Source of the DNA: Zerene cesonia
Taxonomy: Eukaryota > Arthropoda > Insecta > Lepidoptera > Pieridae
Length of the DNA: 64,000 bases
Reading direction: 5' to 3'
Assembly: GCF_012273895.1 (NCBI RefSeq)
Contig: NC_052103.1
Span: 3,162,001 to 3,226,000 of the forward strand
Shown: positions 10,068-22,516 of the stretch, one piece after another
Layout of the letters: each line of letters opens with the position of its first letter
Numbering within the stretch: the stretch's first letter is position 1
Position numbers and translations under genes: made by a program
Notes under the pieces: generated by a model
What the model was told of the DNA's origin: nothing
The model's database searches: none
Seen by the model: only the letters and a program-made list of their open reading frames with translations

Positions 10068-12842
10068 TTATTTATTTCTTCTAATTACATTCACTATCCA
10101 ATCTATATAATACGAAATTTTCGTGTAAACACCTGGATAATATCGGTTACCACACGTATACCCAAACGAAACTAATCCTGTGACCACTCCCTTATAAAAC
10201 AATGGTCCTCCAGAATCCCCGAAGCATCCGTCTATGCCGTCCACATCAATTCGACCGGCGCAAAACATTGAGTCTGCGATAATGGATCCAATAGTTCTAT
10301 ATCGGAATCGGCAATCGGATTGATCAACGGTGAAAATCGTTGCTAACTGCAACTGATCGGATTGTTGGCCTCCTACCTATAAACAGAAAATATACTTTAT
10401 TTACAAGTAGGTAGGTGTAAATCATACGTTGAAGAAATGAACTGTGTTAACGGATTATTGCTTTGTTTTGCCTCTGGCATTTGCGTTGTAATTAATCACT
10501 TTTAAAATGAAGTTCAATTTTTTGTGCTAGTAAATTGGTTTATCTTTTTAACCGACCGAAGGAAGTTCTCAATTCGAAGGTATTTTTTGTTATGTTACTC
10601 GATAACTTCGTGGGTTTTCTATCAATAGACATCCATTTCATGTTTGATACAACATTAATTTCAGAATCATTCATTTTAGAATCTGGAGCAAAACGTCTTA
10701 CGCACCGACGTAAGACGACGTATTTTTGGTTGAAGAGAACTTATTTATTCAATTTGTTATATTTTAATATAGTTTGATTTTTTTTTGAACGAAGTTCCTT
10801 ATCGCGCCTTGTGAAAGGGGGCTAGACGGAAAAAAATCTCACGAAAAGTTGTAACGACACTTTTTGCTATAGTAAGCTATTGTTAGCTGTGCGGCGTTCG
10901 AATGATTTCTCCGTCTGTCTCTCTTTCTCTCTCTTATAGAATCGAAAGGAACTTCTTTCCATCCGGATGTCCCTGGACACCTCTCAACTTTTTTTCATTA
11001 TAATGTAAGGTTTTTATGAATGGATACATATCCTGATATAAAATAATGCATGACGATTTAAAGTAGTTAAATAACGCAATATTACATTACATTATCCGAA
11101 TACAATAAATTATGTAAAGCTTATTTTTTTTAGTTTTATAGCATTGAAATGCGTAATTATGTAAAGCTGTTTAAATGCTTTTTCTATATCTAGCTACTCA
11201 TAGACTTAATAATTAGCAGTAAATTTGTTTGATTTTTTTGGTTTTTGTCAAAAATCTCAATGCCATATTTTTTTAGTTGATCCCTGAAAGTGAGTCTGTT
11301 TTTCATTTTAGAACGACTTCAAAAAAGGAGGAGGAGAAGTTCTCAATTCAACTGAATTTATTTTTGTGATTATTACTTCAGAACTATATACAAGGTAAAA
11401 CAATTTTGATGATTCTTTTTTTTATTCGTAAAATTCTGGGAATTTGGAGGCGATTTAATTTTACTTTAAAAATAGGTAATTATATTTTCACCTGTGTTAC
11501 ACCCCATCCAATAAGAGTGCAAAGAGAATTCGGTTTCAACTCTGTACCCTTATTAGCTATAGTAGCTTGTCGTGTCGTAGAGCCAAACAGGATTTTCTTA
11601 CTTAGCACGACTATCGCAACGTCATTAGTAAAATAATACTTGTCGAACTCTCTATGCGGTACAATCGCCTTTACTTTATGTAAGACGCCACCACGAGAGC
11701 GGAAGGATGAACCAACTCGTACCCTCCAAAAGTCGGGATAAGTGTAACTAGAACAAATGTGTAAGTATCATTAGATTAAGATTAAATTGCTCTTTAAAAT
11801 AAACTACCCCACATACATACTACATGTATAATACATGGCTATTTTGCATATATTATAGGCTGTTAAATATTTTTTATGTTTGTAATGAAAACACTTGAAA
11901 ACATATTTAAAAAAAATCCCCAGAAGACGTATATGTTATATGCAATGTTGTAGTTTGTTATTAATTCGTATGAGCATAAAAATAAAACATAACTTCAGAG
12001 GTTGTGTATGTTTAAAATTTAATTGTTTATAAAGATAGTTTAATTAATACCTATGATTTTTTGGAAATCAATCAAAAGTTACAAAAATATATGGGATCTT
12101 ACTTGTTACCAGTTTCTCTATTATATTGAAAGCAATGCGCTGTGGAAAGAATGTGCCGAGATGTAATGATGACGCCTGCGCAATGTTGAGAGTATTGGCC
12201 GCTACCCCAGGGGTCTAGTAACAATTGGGCTATAACTGGGAATTGTTGTATAGTGGTCGGTGACCCTCCTAATACACGGATGCTTTGGCAATGTACTGAA
12301 ACATATTTAAATTGTCAATTCAAATAATATCGATTCTGCTAAAATGGCGAAGAAATTACAAAAATGTAAACATAGGTTAATGTTCTATTTTAGTTAAATA
12401 ATATTTTCCACTTATGAATGTATAGAAAATAATAATTTTAAGGGTTTGGAAAAAAAAACACTCTTCAGTGGTAGAATCAAATAAATTTACATGTAACTTA
12501 TTCGTATGGAAAAGTTTGAATTAAATATGTCAGTTCAAGCGGGTTAAAATCGAGTCTAATTAAGGAGGTTGCTTGTATATTATTACGTTATCTGTGATAC
12601 AGGTGAAGCCTAGTTGAAGCGTGCATTATTAGCAGAAGAGTTCTAGCCTGCTAAAAAGAAGCTGATATGTAAACAAATTAAATTGATCATAATCTAAGAA
12701 GCTACACAAAATATGTCAAAAAACTTTTTGATTTGTACTTAATATATTAGTCTAATAATTTTGCAGTAGGTTATATTTCAAAAGAGTACTAACCTGTTAC
12801 AAATAATGATAATAACACGCACTGAATATGCAATATAAACAT
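10068..12842 (-). CDS. Secreted trypsin-like serine protease, complete, four exons
   Basis: Exons (minus): 12842-12794, 12295-12103, 11747-11492 and 10376-10068. The total is 807 nt, 268 residues plus TAA, with GT/AG junctions and consistent phases. Seen: a hydrophobic signal peptide (residues 1 to about 19); a very short propeptide ending SIR before the mature N-terminus VLGG (24-27); catalytic His70 in 'STAHC', Asp123 in 'NDVAI' and Ser221 in 'GDSGGP'; and Asp six residues before the Ser (215), which predicts cleavage after Lys/Arg. Cysteines fit the chymotrypsin fold. No clip domain or other accessory domain is seen. The likely role is an extracellular digestive or cuticular/immune trypsin (S1A family); which of these cannot be told. 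It stands alone, with no tandem copies in the window. The start ATG was chosen because it gives the signal peptide directly. Confidence 0.9.
10540..11400. repeat. Relict interspersed repeat in the protease intron
   Basis: The phrases 'aaccgaccgaaggaagttct' (10550) and 'gaacgacttcaaaaaaggag' with 'gaagttctcaattcaactg' (about 11311-11356) resemble the 'AACCGACTTCAAAAAAGGAGG' type repeat that is abundant in Lepidoptera. The middle is decayed and holds a short (CT)n tract near 10915-10935. No intact ORF. Confidence 0.4.
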
Positions 12843-15782
12843 GATTTTAAATTATTTTGGCACAGGCAGTAAGTATTCGTGTACCTTGCAAGATTTCTTT
12901 CGACTGATGAATCGCAACTAGTACGATACTTTCTTAAAGGTATATGTATTACGGTGATTTAATAACATACCTAAGTCGTAAAGGTAAGCCTAAGTATTTT
13001 GTACTCCGATGATGCAGTTATGATACTTAAGTTACCGTTATAACTCGTTTTTAGTTAGAACGCGTTTTTCCTAGTGAGAATTAGTTGTAATGAACATTTA
13101 AAAAAAAAAAAAGGCTTTTGAGGAACATGTAAGGTTGGCTCTTAACCGCCGCGCAAGCAGAGCGACCCATGTGAGCATGCCGCGGCAATGAACGGTGAAT
13201 CCCAAACTCGATTTCAGGAAGTTTCCGACAGAAGTAGAATCCAATATGGAACAAAATAAAACTCTAGTTGGCTAATTCCAGATTTTAATGCGGTTTATCT
13301 AGTAAGAACTAGTTGTAACAAAGGCATTTATAACCAGTTCTAAGTAGGGTTCATTCGAACGGAAAACGGTTTTTAGCTGTAACAAAAATTTCAATATAAG
13401 TTTCAATATAATAATGGTTACAGTGTATGACAATAAATTTTACGCCGGAAGTGATACATACATACTCATGCTTTTATGATATACTTACTTTTTTCCAAAA
13501 TTTATGAAGTATCGAAAAAAATTCATCACGAGGCTTGATTTGAATCCGAGTAACCTATGGATATGAGCCTCCGGCTCCCCATTCGCCGAACCAATCGCAG
13601 CAGCATGTTTTCATTATATTTAAATGTTTTACAAATGTGATTGTGTATGAGATCGTGTGAATGTATTTTCTTTTAAAATTTCGCATTTATGAAGCAATTG
13701 AATGCCATAAAATTAAGCATTAAATTTAACTTTATTTTTATAGCTATGAAAATACTGAACTTTTATTGCTGCTCAATAATAATATAAACAATAATAATAG
13801 CTATAAAGTATCAAGATTGTTAATGCGATTAATATATTGTATGGTCAAGTAAATAATAATAAGTACTTTGTTCGTTGTAGAAAATTATGACCATCAATCA
13901 TCTCGAAAGTGTTTTGGTTAATTAGAAATTGGAAGTTTCAAGTACGCATCAACTATAATTTATATTTTAGGTTATCCTAATCGTTTTATATTTATACTAG
14001 CCGCTCGTTCTGGCTCCGTCTGGTTTGACCCGGTTAAAAACAAAATAAAATTTTGTCGACGACTTGGTAGGTATGCTAAATAAAAAAACGGTTAAGTAGA
14101 TCCAGATATTTTTCTATAAAACGACATTAACTCACAAATTTACAAATTATACCTCTTTATTTTAAAAATGTATATGAAAGAGGGGGATCCTTATTAATGA
14201 TAGTAAACAAACATATAGATTGTCTATGTTTGTTTTGTTAAATTAGATAATTGCTAATTGCAAGCCCCTATGGGACCTGAGACTAGAAGTAGGTACGTCG
14301 ACGGAATAATTACTAACTCTAAAATCTATACGTGTATCAGTATATAAGTGTATGTATAAGTACGTGGGGGTAAAAGTAGTTAATTTTACACTAAAGAGTG
14401 TGCCACTATCGTCGATCTCTGAAATTCTTGAGAGATTTATTGATGTTATCTACGATATACCTACGACTTTTGAGTGGATATTAATACTATCTGAATGAAA
14501 TCCGTTTATACCTGTAATTTTAAATATAAATCTAACTTACCGTATATACGCCAGGAACTGAGTTGTTTGCAACTTTATTGCCTTTATAAAGGTACTACGT
14601 AACGAAGTACTACCACAGATACTATAATGCTATACTAGTACTACTAAAGGAAGCCTTCGTACTAACGTAAGTACATACGAAGGATGGTACATACCCCAGA
14701 CTATTTTATATACCTTCTGGAAATAATTTCTAATGAGAAATATTGAAAGAATAGAAAAAATTTAATCACGAGGCGAGATTGCTACGGTTTGCCCAACAAC
14801 GGGGTTTGGATCCCGCCTCGTGAACAAATTTTCTCTATACTTTCAAAATTTCTCATTTATAAAGCATTTCAATGCTATAAAACTAAAAATAATTTCTACT
14901 GGTCATATCCGTTGCGTGATCGTTCCCTAGGTACCCCGTACGGTTATATTATTTGTGATACATAGGTGAGCGAAACCTGAACACATACTGCTTTGTAAAG
15001 AAAATCGTTCAATTCAAAATTACGAATTATGATCACTGCTTTTTGGGTTTTGCAAGACAGGGCGAATTATTAGTAAGTATATGTTCAGAACGGCCTGTGA
15101 CTCAAAACTGAGTACCTATGTCAGTACTTTTTATGTAAAAAGTGACAGAACAAGCAGACATTTCATGTGGAAGACACGCCTGGTTGAGACTATGCAACCC
15201 GATACCAGACGGCACACTGCCTTCAGAACCGTTTTGGGGGTTAACTTTAGTTATCTGAACCGTTTTTTGCTGCATATATTGACAGAATAAAGTGGTTAAT
15301 AAATTGACAATGTGTAATAAAACATTATAGCTTATATAATTTCGAAAAAAGTAAATCCGTAAAATTAAAAAGTATACAACTTTATTGGTCAGTGCCAGCT
15401 AGTCCGCAAAAGTATTTTTAGCGAAAAATTGTCATAACCAAATCAAATTTAAATAGGTGCTCATGGGAGGTGTAAGCTTTCAAGTAAAAAAAATCAGCAA
15501 AATCGGTTCACCCAATTTTATTGGCGTTAAAGTAAAACACAATAGAAATGCAGGCGAATTGATAACTTCCTCCTTTATTTGGAAGAAGGTTGAAAATAGT
15601 TACCTGCTTATGTATTATATTTACAATGTATATGTGTTATATGGTAAACAAAACAAAAAAATAAGCAGTTATTGCTTGTATTATTTCATAACAGGTTTCA
15701 ACTTCTAACAGAATAAATTTTAATATTTATAGTATTCATGTACATTAACAGTAACAAAATTGATTTAATATAAGTTTTGATT
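12843..15782. repeat. Intergenic block rich in tRNA-like SINE fragments
   Basis: Two copies of one short repeat family share the body 'tttcgcatttatgaagca' (about 13677) and 'tttctcatttataaagcatt' (about 14857). The copy at about 14745-14890 has a B-box-like 'gggtttggatccc' and is bracketed by the inverted pair CACGAGGCG / CGCCTCGTG. The copy at about 13490-13725 is diverged. ORFs at 15081 and 15457 show no recognisable domain. No gene seen. Confidence 0.45.
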
Positions 15783-17046
15783 TTATCTTATTATCCCTTT
15801 GTTTCTTATAGAAGCTTCTATCTGGTTATCAATACTGGTGTAATATTTCATTTCTCCAAGCAGTTTCACTACTCTTTTTAAATCACCATCAAAAAATGCA
15901 GTTGAGACTCTTTTCTGCAGATCTTTTATAATGGCTTTATTCTCTTTATTTAATTTCATAATTTCATTTTCTGTTTCAGCATTTTCAACTTCTTCATTTT
16001 TTTCCATGATCTTCATTAAAAATTCCCTATCAAGTTCTGTGCTTTCAGGTATTTCCTTCCCTCTTAGGCGTAACATATAAATACCTGTAATTAAAATATG
16101 TAAAAATAAATTTTATGTGCGAACTGTATGTGAGAAGTATTGCAAGTGTTCTGTCAAAAATGGAATATAAAACAATAGTATGGAAAAAAAGTAAAGTCAA
16201 TAGCATTTACACAGTCACAATCACTAACAGAATATGAGGTCAGAATATGAGAATAAAAAATATAGATTGTGGAGGAATAATTTGGAACAGTCTAAAAATC
16301 ATGATCTATACTGTTACGTATTAGGAAAGCATGTTTAATTAGTCTGAATAAAATGAAGGAATAAGGGTTGAGACTAATTATTAATCACAATAAACATACC
16401 TCTCGATAATGGTTCTAACAATGTCTTATAGGCTTCATTAACTAACGATGAATATTTTTCTGATATTTCTTGTTCTTTTTGATCCCTGCAAAGCGGAAGG
16501 TTATGTTTAGTTTAAAATTGTTGGGTATTTAAGTATTTTTTTCATAACATAAAAGTCTGCAAAAAGGCTGGTGGGTTGTAGCTGGCCCAATTCATGCCAA
16601 TGTGACCCCAACACCCACACCCAAAAATCAACAATCAATTTATATTTCAAGATAATTTTATTTAACTAACAATAAATTATATTAATTATAATTATTATAT
16701 ATCTATATTAATATTTTCTGAGATGTGAAGATCAGAAGATCAGTTTGCCCAATCGGCATTTTTATACATACCTATTAGCATATTTGTCTGGATGTAAATA
16801 TTTTTGTAGTTCTTTGTATCTTTTCGCCAAATCGGTTTCATCTAAATCATATGTTTCATTTATTCCCATTAGTTTAAAATAATTATCCTTATCATCGGGA
16901 TTTTGTAGAGCCTTGCAGTTCGAACAGAATAAGTTCGTTATGAGACTAGTTTGATCTTTACCACATGACCAACATGATATTAAACGATATTTGTTAAAAA
17001 AAACACTTTGTCTAGTCAAATTACTAAATATTCTTCCTAGACTCAT
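15783..17046 (-). CDS. HSCB: Iron-sulfur cluster co-chaperone HscB (J-protein), complete, three exons
   Basis: Exons (minus): 17046-16772, 16485-16400 and 16084-15783. The total is 663 nt, 220 residues plus TAA; junctions are in phase (phase 2, then phase 1). Seen: a basic, hydroxylated N-terminus fitting a mitochondrial presequence; a metal-binding tetracysteine, Cys25/Cys28 and Cys41/Cys44; a J domain with the HPD motif at 85-87 ('YLHPDKY'); then a C-terminal three-helix domain ('EIPESTELDREFLMKIMEKNEE', 'KLLGEMKYYTSIDNQIEASI') typical of HscB. The protein recruits the mitochondrial Hsp70 to the ISCU scaffold and stimulates its ATPase for Fe-S cluster transfer (family knowledge). Length is close to human HSCB (about 235). 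It is head-to-head with SPT3, start codons about 860 bases apart. Confidence 0.93.
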
Positions 17047-17906
17047 AATTTTTATTGTTAGACCTGAAAAGTAGATAAGAAAATGTTACGAAAACTGAAA
17101 AATCACGAAGGTCAAAATGTCAATACAAAAACTCATAACCTACTAGACTTCATATATTTTGACCATGGACATAGTATCACTTGACAAATGTTGAATATTT
17201 ATATCAACGTCAATTTATAATGCAAACAATTATAATATATACGTAAATAAAAAATATATCATTATCATAGCTGATATCAATTCAATTCAATTTTATTTTA
17301 TGAATGATAGCTGATATCTATTATCAAAGATACTTATGACAGAGATTTCAAAATCAGCTGATTATTGACATTTGTTATGTGCGTTCAGAAATCATCAATA
17401 TTGAAATTGCAATTTATTCATCTAATCTAATCTAAATAAATTTAACACAAATTATTTTTACACGCTGATCCTAGTTACTGTGTTTTCTGCAACTATTTAG
17501 TTATTTCATCTTATTTCAATTACAATATTTATGATCGTTGGCCGTTGACGTCCCTGTCAATTTTTGATAAATAACTTGTTACTGGACAGTTGACATTGAC
17601 TTTGATTTTTTTATTATATTAAAATATGTACCTACTTCATAACAATTAACGTAGTGACTAGTTCTTAGTTTAATTCTTAATCTGTACTAATAACTAGACA
17701 CCAAACAAAATAATTGAATTAAGTTTAACTGGATTGTCTTTTGCCAAATGTTTCTAAACTGAGAACTATACTACTATGAAGTGCCAGTGGTATCCATGGA
17801 ATAATTAATAATTCAGATCAGTCTCAAAACCTATAACTAGGTGGTAACCACACACACACACAGGGAAATCTATTACTTATTACAATATTTGTCTCACAAT
17901 TAAAAA
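17047..17906. promoter_or_regulatory. Shared upstream region of HSCB and SPT3
   Basis: An AT-rich divergent interval between the two start codons, with no ORF of note. Both 5' UTRs and promoters must lie here unless upstream exons were missed. A short (CA)n occurs near 17851-17862. No canonical TATA placement could be assigned. Confidence 0.5.
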
Positions 17907-18848
17907 ATGGTTTCATATTTTACTATCGATTCAACCGGGGAAGTTACCAATTTTCAGAAAGAAATTTCCAACATGATGCACGGTTTCGGTGATAATCCAA
18001 ATCCAAATGCTGCTACAGTTGTTCTAGTGGAGAGCATAGTGCTTCAACAGCTGCGATCAATGATACAAGAGGCTTTGAATTATTCAATATCGAGAGGCGC
18101 GAAAGCAATTGCAAATACAGATATTATTTATTTGATGAGAAAGAGTCCATTCAAGCTAAAGCGATTGTACGATTATCAACTAAAATTAGATCGAATAGAC
18201 AAAAGTCGCTCAGCAACTGTAAGTACCCCTACCGCAGAGGCTGTAATACCTGTCATAGAAGATGATAAAGAATTAGTCAAAAAGAAAAGAACTCACATTG
18301 ATGTAATTAAGGATTTGGACGAGGCTGATGAAGTGAGTCAAATTAAATTTGATGTGATTGACTATTTACGCAAAGTCAGAGCTTCAAAATTAACAGAAGC
18401 AATGTCTTTTGAGAAATATGAGGCATATCACAAAGCAAGATGTAGTTCGTTCCGATCAGGTTATGGTATCTCAAAAGGATTTGTTAAATTAGAGAGATGG
18501 ATAAACCCAACCAAAGAATTGAAGATAACGCTTCCAGCTTTAGAAGTTCTTTGTTTCTTGGCTTATGAGACAGTAGCGGAAATTGTTGATGCAGTATTTC
18601 TTATTCGGCAGGACAGCAAAAAAAAATCGGGTGATCCGTTTAGTAAATTTGAAGGTGGTTACTTTTGCAACCCTCTTAGTTTGAATAATGCAGTGTATAT
18701 TAAATCAGGGTATGAAGGAGTGCCAGCAATAACTGTTGCAGAAGTAAGGGAGGTTTTAAGGAGATATTTCACTCCAAGAGTTGGGATGAATGGATTATTC
18801 TACAGGAATATGAATAATGATTTACCTGTAAGATACATAGCTATATAG
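17907..18848 (+). CDS. SUPT3H: SPT3/SUPT3H, histone-fold subunit of SAGA, intronless
   Basis: A single ORF of 313 codons (human SUPT3H is about 317). The N-terminal histone fold (about residues 17-95) has 'NMMHGFGDN', 'TVVLVESIVLQQL' and 'TDIIYLMRKSPFKLKRLYDY', the TAF13-like half of the SPT3 double histone fold. An acidic linker follows, then the C-terminal half with 'EALSFEKYEAYHKARCSSFR'-type text (residue 2 is M here) and 'LEVLCFLAYETVAEIVDAVFLIRQD'. SPT3 binds TBP within the SAGA coactivator in the nucleus (family knowledge). The ATG has a good context (aaaaATGG) and the next in-frame stop upstream is close. The lack of introns could mean retroposition, but the intact frame and divergent partner argue for a functional gene. 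Confidence 0.92.
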   Translation: MVSYFTIDSTGEVTNFQKEISNMMHGFGDNPNPNAATVVLVESIVLQQLRSMIQEALNYSISRGAKAIANTDIIYLMRKSPFKLKRLYDYQLKLDRIDKSRSATVSTPTAEAVIPVIEDDKELVKKKRTHIDVIKDLDEADEVSQIKFDVIDYLRKVRASKLTEAMSFEKYEAYHKARCSSFRSGYGISKGFVKLERWINPTKELKITLPALEVLCFLAYETVAEIVDAVFLIRQDSKKKSGDPFSKFEGGYFCNPLSLNNAVYIKSGYEGVPAITVAEVREVLRRYFTPRVGMNGLFYRNMNNDLPVRYIAI

Positions 18849-21516
18849 TTATTATCATAATGACAATTTTGGCACATATTTCAACTTTTAATGAGTACAT
18901 TAATGGAATTAAAAATAGATATATTGCTGACAATCTGAGATCATGCTGAAAAAATTTATTTAATGATCATTTTATATGACATGTCAGAAATACTTTTTAG
19001 AGATCAAATTACTAAGTATTTCCAGAGTTGAATGGTTTTTTTACACTTATTATCCAGATTTTGGTGGATTCAGAATATACCTTATGGTGAAATAAGTTAT
19101 GATGAAATGTTTTGATTTAAATCAATTGCCATTTTATGATGTTTGTAGTTATGGTGCATAATGTAATATAACAGAATCTGAGAATGTTATAATTAAATTA
19201 CAAAATAATGTTTGTTATTTACATAACCTGTTGATGTAATATTAAATTTATTAAAAGCTAACCTAACTATAAAAAACTAACTACAGCTTTACCCAAATGT
19301 CAAAGGAAATTATGGTGATTTTTTTACATTCCTGCAGTTCCTGTGCCTGTAGGATTTTCGGGCTAAAAGCTTTCTTGGGTCTCGAAACTATCTCCATACA
19401 AAAATTCTTTCACATAGATCAAGTAGTTCCTGAGATTAGCATGTCCAATCAAAGAAACTGTTATGCTTTATATTTTAGTATTTAAAAAGATAAAGGTTAT
19501 TTCAATATTGATATCATAAAACTGTTTTTATTGTTATTCCATGGCACTCGGCCTCACTGCAACAGTTAGTTTAAGGATACTTCAATAGATGTCGTAATTA
19601 TAAGAGGTCCCTTACAACTATTCATTGTTTCTCAAAGTGGTCTATAGTGCCCCCTTATGGGTGCTGAAGGCCTAGAGGGGGGCGGTGAGAGATCCAGAAA
19701 AAATTTGGGGCATTGAAGTGTGGGCGTTGAGGAATTTTTTATTGTTTCAACGTAATATGTGAAAATTTATTCAAATTAAAGTGTGTATACTTCTAATAAA
19801 CGTTAACTTTAGTAGAAATACCGGCGCAGCATGAAAAGAAAATACACAGGTTATGACAAATCATGTTCTTATATTTGATCTCAAAAAAGGATCTGATGTT
19901 TTACTTATATATAAAATGGATTTGATTAATAAAAGCGGCGTATGTAGAAATCAGTTTGAGGAACATTGAACTAGAGTTAAATAGGTACGTATATACCTAT
20001 TTTAGTTATTTTAACACTGATGGAGAGAATAAAAAATATTTTTAACACATAAGCGTTTTAATAATAATTCTTCATAGTTCGTCTATGCACCTGAAAGCAT
20101 TAGGTATATGTACTATACATATATGTATACCTACGTTACGTTATTTTCAATTGCATAAATGTAGGGATGTTTTTTACTCTTTCACATTAAAACCACTTTC
20201 ACCCGAATATTACCTGATTAAAGTCGCGGGTTTCAGCTAGTTAGGGTCATAAAGTGAGATCATTTTCGATCACACGTGCGACACGTTTAGCATTTCACTT
20301 CGACATGAATTGAAAATCACTTTTCGAATTTAGAGACCCTCATTCATTTTCTATACTTCAATTCAGAAATTTTATTGTAAACAAAGACAATGTTAGGATT
20401 TACTTTAAGTTGAAGTTAATGCGAAAGAAATTAAGCAAGTGTTGTAGAGAAAGTTCTGGACCCCGCGGTTGGACCTTAACCATTAATGTTGCTAACACAA
20501 TTTCTAAGTTGGAGTGCTTCGTGAAAGTTGCACCGACTCATGTATTTAGTTCAATAAAGCGTTGGAAATTTTAAGAATTAATTATTATTTAAGTGTCACT
20601 TTTTTATTGAACGGAGTATTTGTTTATATATGACAGAGTGAGAGTATATAATTTTTATTGATTACTTTTTATTTTATTTAATCAGAGTTTTGTTTCCGAA
20701 ATGGATACCTATTTATCATTTCATGTTTAATTTCTATTAAATTAGCTTTTAAAGGTTGTTTTTAAAGCGGGCAACACATTTACAGAGGCTCTAGCAAAGG
20801 AAAACCACCAGCTCGGTTGTTCGTTCTTACATAAAATACCAAAGGATAAATTACATACCTACACCTTATGAGAAAGATAACCTAAATGTTTCTATCTAAT
20901 AGATCTAGTCACCAAACCACAATTGTTTCATCTACATCTACGTTTCTTTGCCCTTAAATATACGGTTTAGAGTTAAAAAAACAAAGCAATTATGATACTT
21001 CTATTTATCTACGTGACTGTCTAAATCTAGTTAGGTATGTTATCTCTAGTCTCGTATCGTACTTAAAGTCGGGTGAAGTGGACGAGTGTGCTTCAAACCC
21101 TCGGGATCCCATATGGGATCCAACCCAATCTTTAAGATTAATTGAGTGAGCAGAAAGGGAAACGTGTTTAAATTGGCTATCGACCGTAGACCACATTGTT
21201 ACTTTTACTCTAACATTTTAATCAAAAGACAACTTTCTGTAATCGGTTAATCTTAATGTTGCTAGGTAAATCAGTGTTGTTGTGAGTGTTTTGTCATATT
21301 TGCTTTGAGTTCATTGCTTTCAAGTCTATATCGCAATTATGACCTCTAATAATATTATAAATCATAAACTTTGTATCCATATTTACACTGAGTGTTTTTT
21401 ACATTTTAAAACAAAATGGCTCAATAGATAACAACAGGTATAAAGCATAGCCTAGAGATTACTGGATCATAGAGATGACCTAATTACGTATAAAAAAGTA
21501 CTTCAAGAGTTGAATT
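18849..21516. repeat. Intergenic with decayed repeats
   Basis: About 19300-19500 holds a relict repeat ('ttcctgtgcctgtaggattt', 'aactatctccatacaaaa'). Around 20795-20830 'accaccagctcggttg' is the tail of the poly(A)-tailed family seen at 31.5 kb and, reversed, at 34.8 kb. At 21104-21121 there is an 18-bp perfect palindrome, GGATCCCATATGGGATCC. No gene recognised. Confidence 0.45.
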
Positions 21517-22516
21517 NNNNNNNNNNNNNNNNNNNNNNNNNNNNNNNNNNNNNNNNNNNNNNNNNNNNNNNNNNNNNNNNNNNNNNNNNNNNNNNNNNNN
21601 NNNNNNNNNNNNNNNNNNNNNNNNNNNNNNNNNNNNNNNNNNNNNNNNNNNNNNNNNNNNNNNNNNNNNNNNNNNNNNNNNNNNNNNNNNNNNNNNNNNN
21701 NNNNNNNNNNNNNNNNNNNNNNNNNNNNNNNNNNNNNNNNNNNNNNNNNNNNNNNNNNNNNNNNNNNNNNNNNNNNNNNNNNNNNNNNNNNNNNNNNNNN
21801 NNNNNNNNNNNNNNNNNNNNNNNNNNNNNNNNNNNNNNNNNNNNNNNNNNNNNNNNNNNNNNNNNNNNNNNNNNNNNNNNNNNNNNNNNNNNNNNNNNNN
21901 NNNNNNNNNNNNNNNNNNNNNNNNNNNNNNNNNNNNNNNNNNNNNNNNNNNNNNNNNNNNNNNNNNNNNNNNNNNNNNNNNNNNNNNNNNNNNNNNNNNN
22001 NNNNNNNNNNNNNNNNNNNNNNNNNNNNNNNNNNNNNNNNNNNNNNNNNNNNNNNNNNNNNNNNNNNNNNNNNNNNNNNNNNNNNNNNNNNNNNNNNNNN
22101 NNNNNNNNNNNNNNNNNNNNNNNNNNNNNNNNNNNNNNNNNNNNNNNNNNNNNNNNNNNNNNNNNNNNNNNNNNNNNNNNNNNNNNNNNNNNNNNNNNNN
22201 NNNNNNNNNNNNNNNNNNNNNNNNNNNNNNNNNNNNNNNNNNNNNNNNNNNNNNNNNNNNNNNNNNNNNNNNNNNNNNNNNNNNNNNNNNNNNNNNNNNN
22301 NNNNNNNNNNNNNNNNNNNNNNNNNNNNNNNNNNNNNNNNNNNNNNNNNNNNNNNNNNNNNNNNNNNNNNNNNNNNNNNNNNNNNNNNNNNNNNNNNNNN
22401 NNNNNNNNNNNNNNNNNNNNNNNNNNNNNNNNNNNNNNNNNNNNNNNNNNNNNNNNNNNNNNNNNNNNNNNNNNNNNNNNNNNNNNNNNNNNNNNNNNNN
22501 NNNNNNNNNNNNNNNN
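21517..22516. other. Assembly gap (1000 N)
   Basis: Exactly 1000 unknown bases; the real size is unknown. ORFs through it are artefacts. Confidence 0.99.

Noticed and set aside
19297..19485. 62-codon ORF
   Set aside because: Lies within a decayed interspersed repeat.
21005..21196. 63-codon minus-strand ORF around an 18-bp palindrome
   Set aside because: No domain, no splice support; the palindrome accounts for the notable part.
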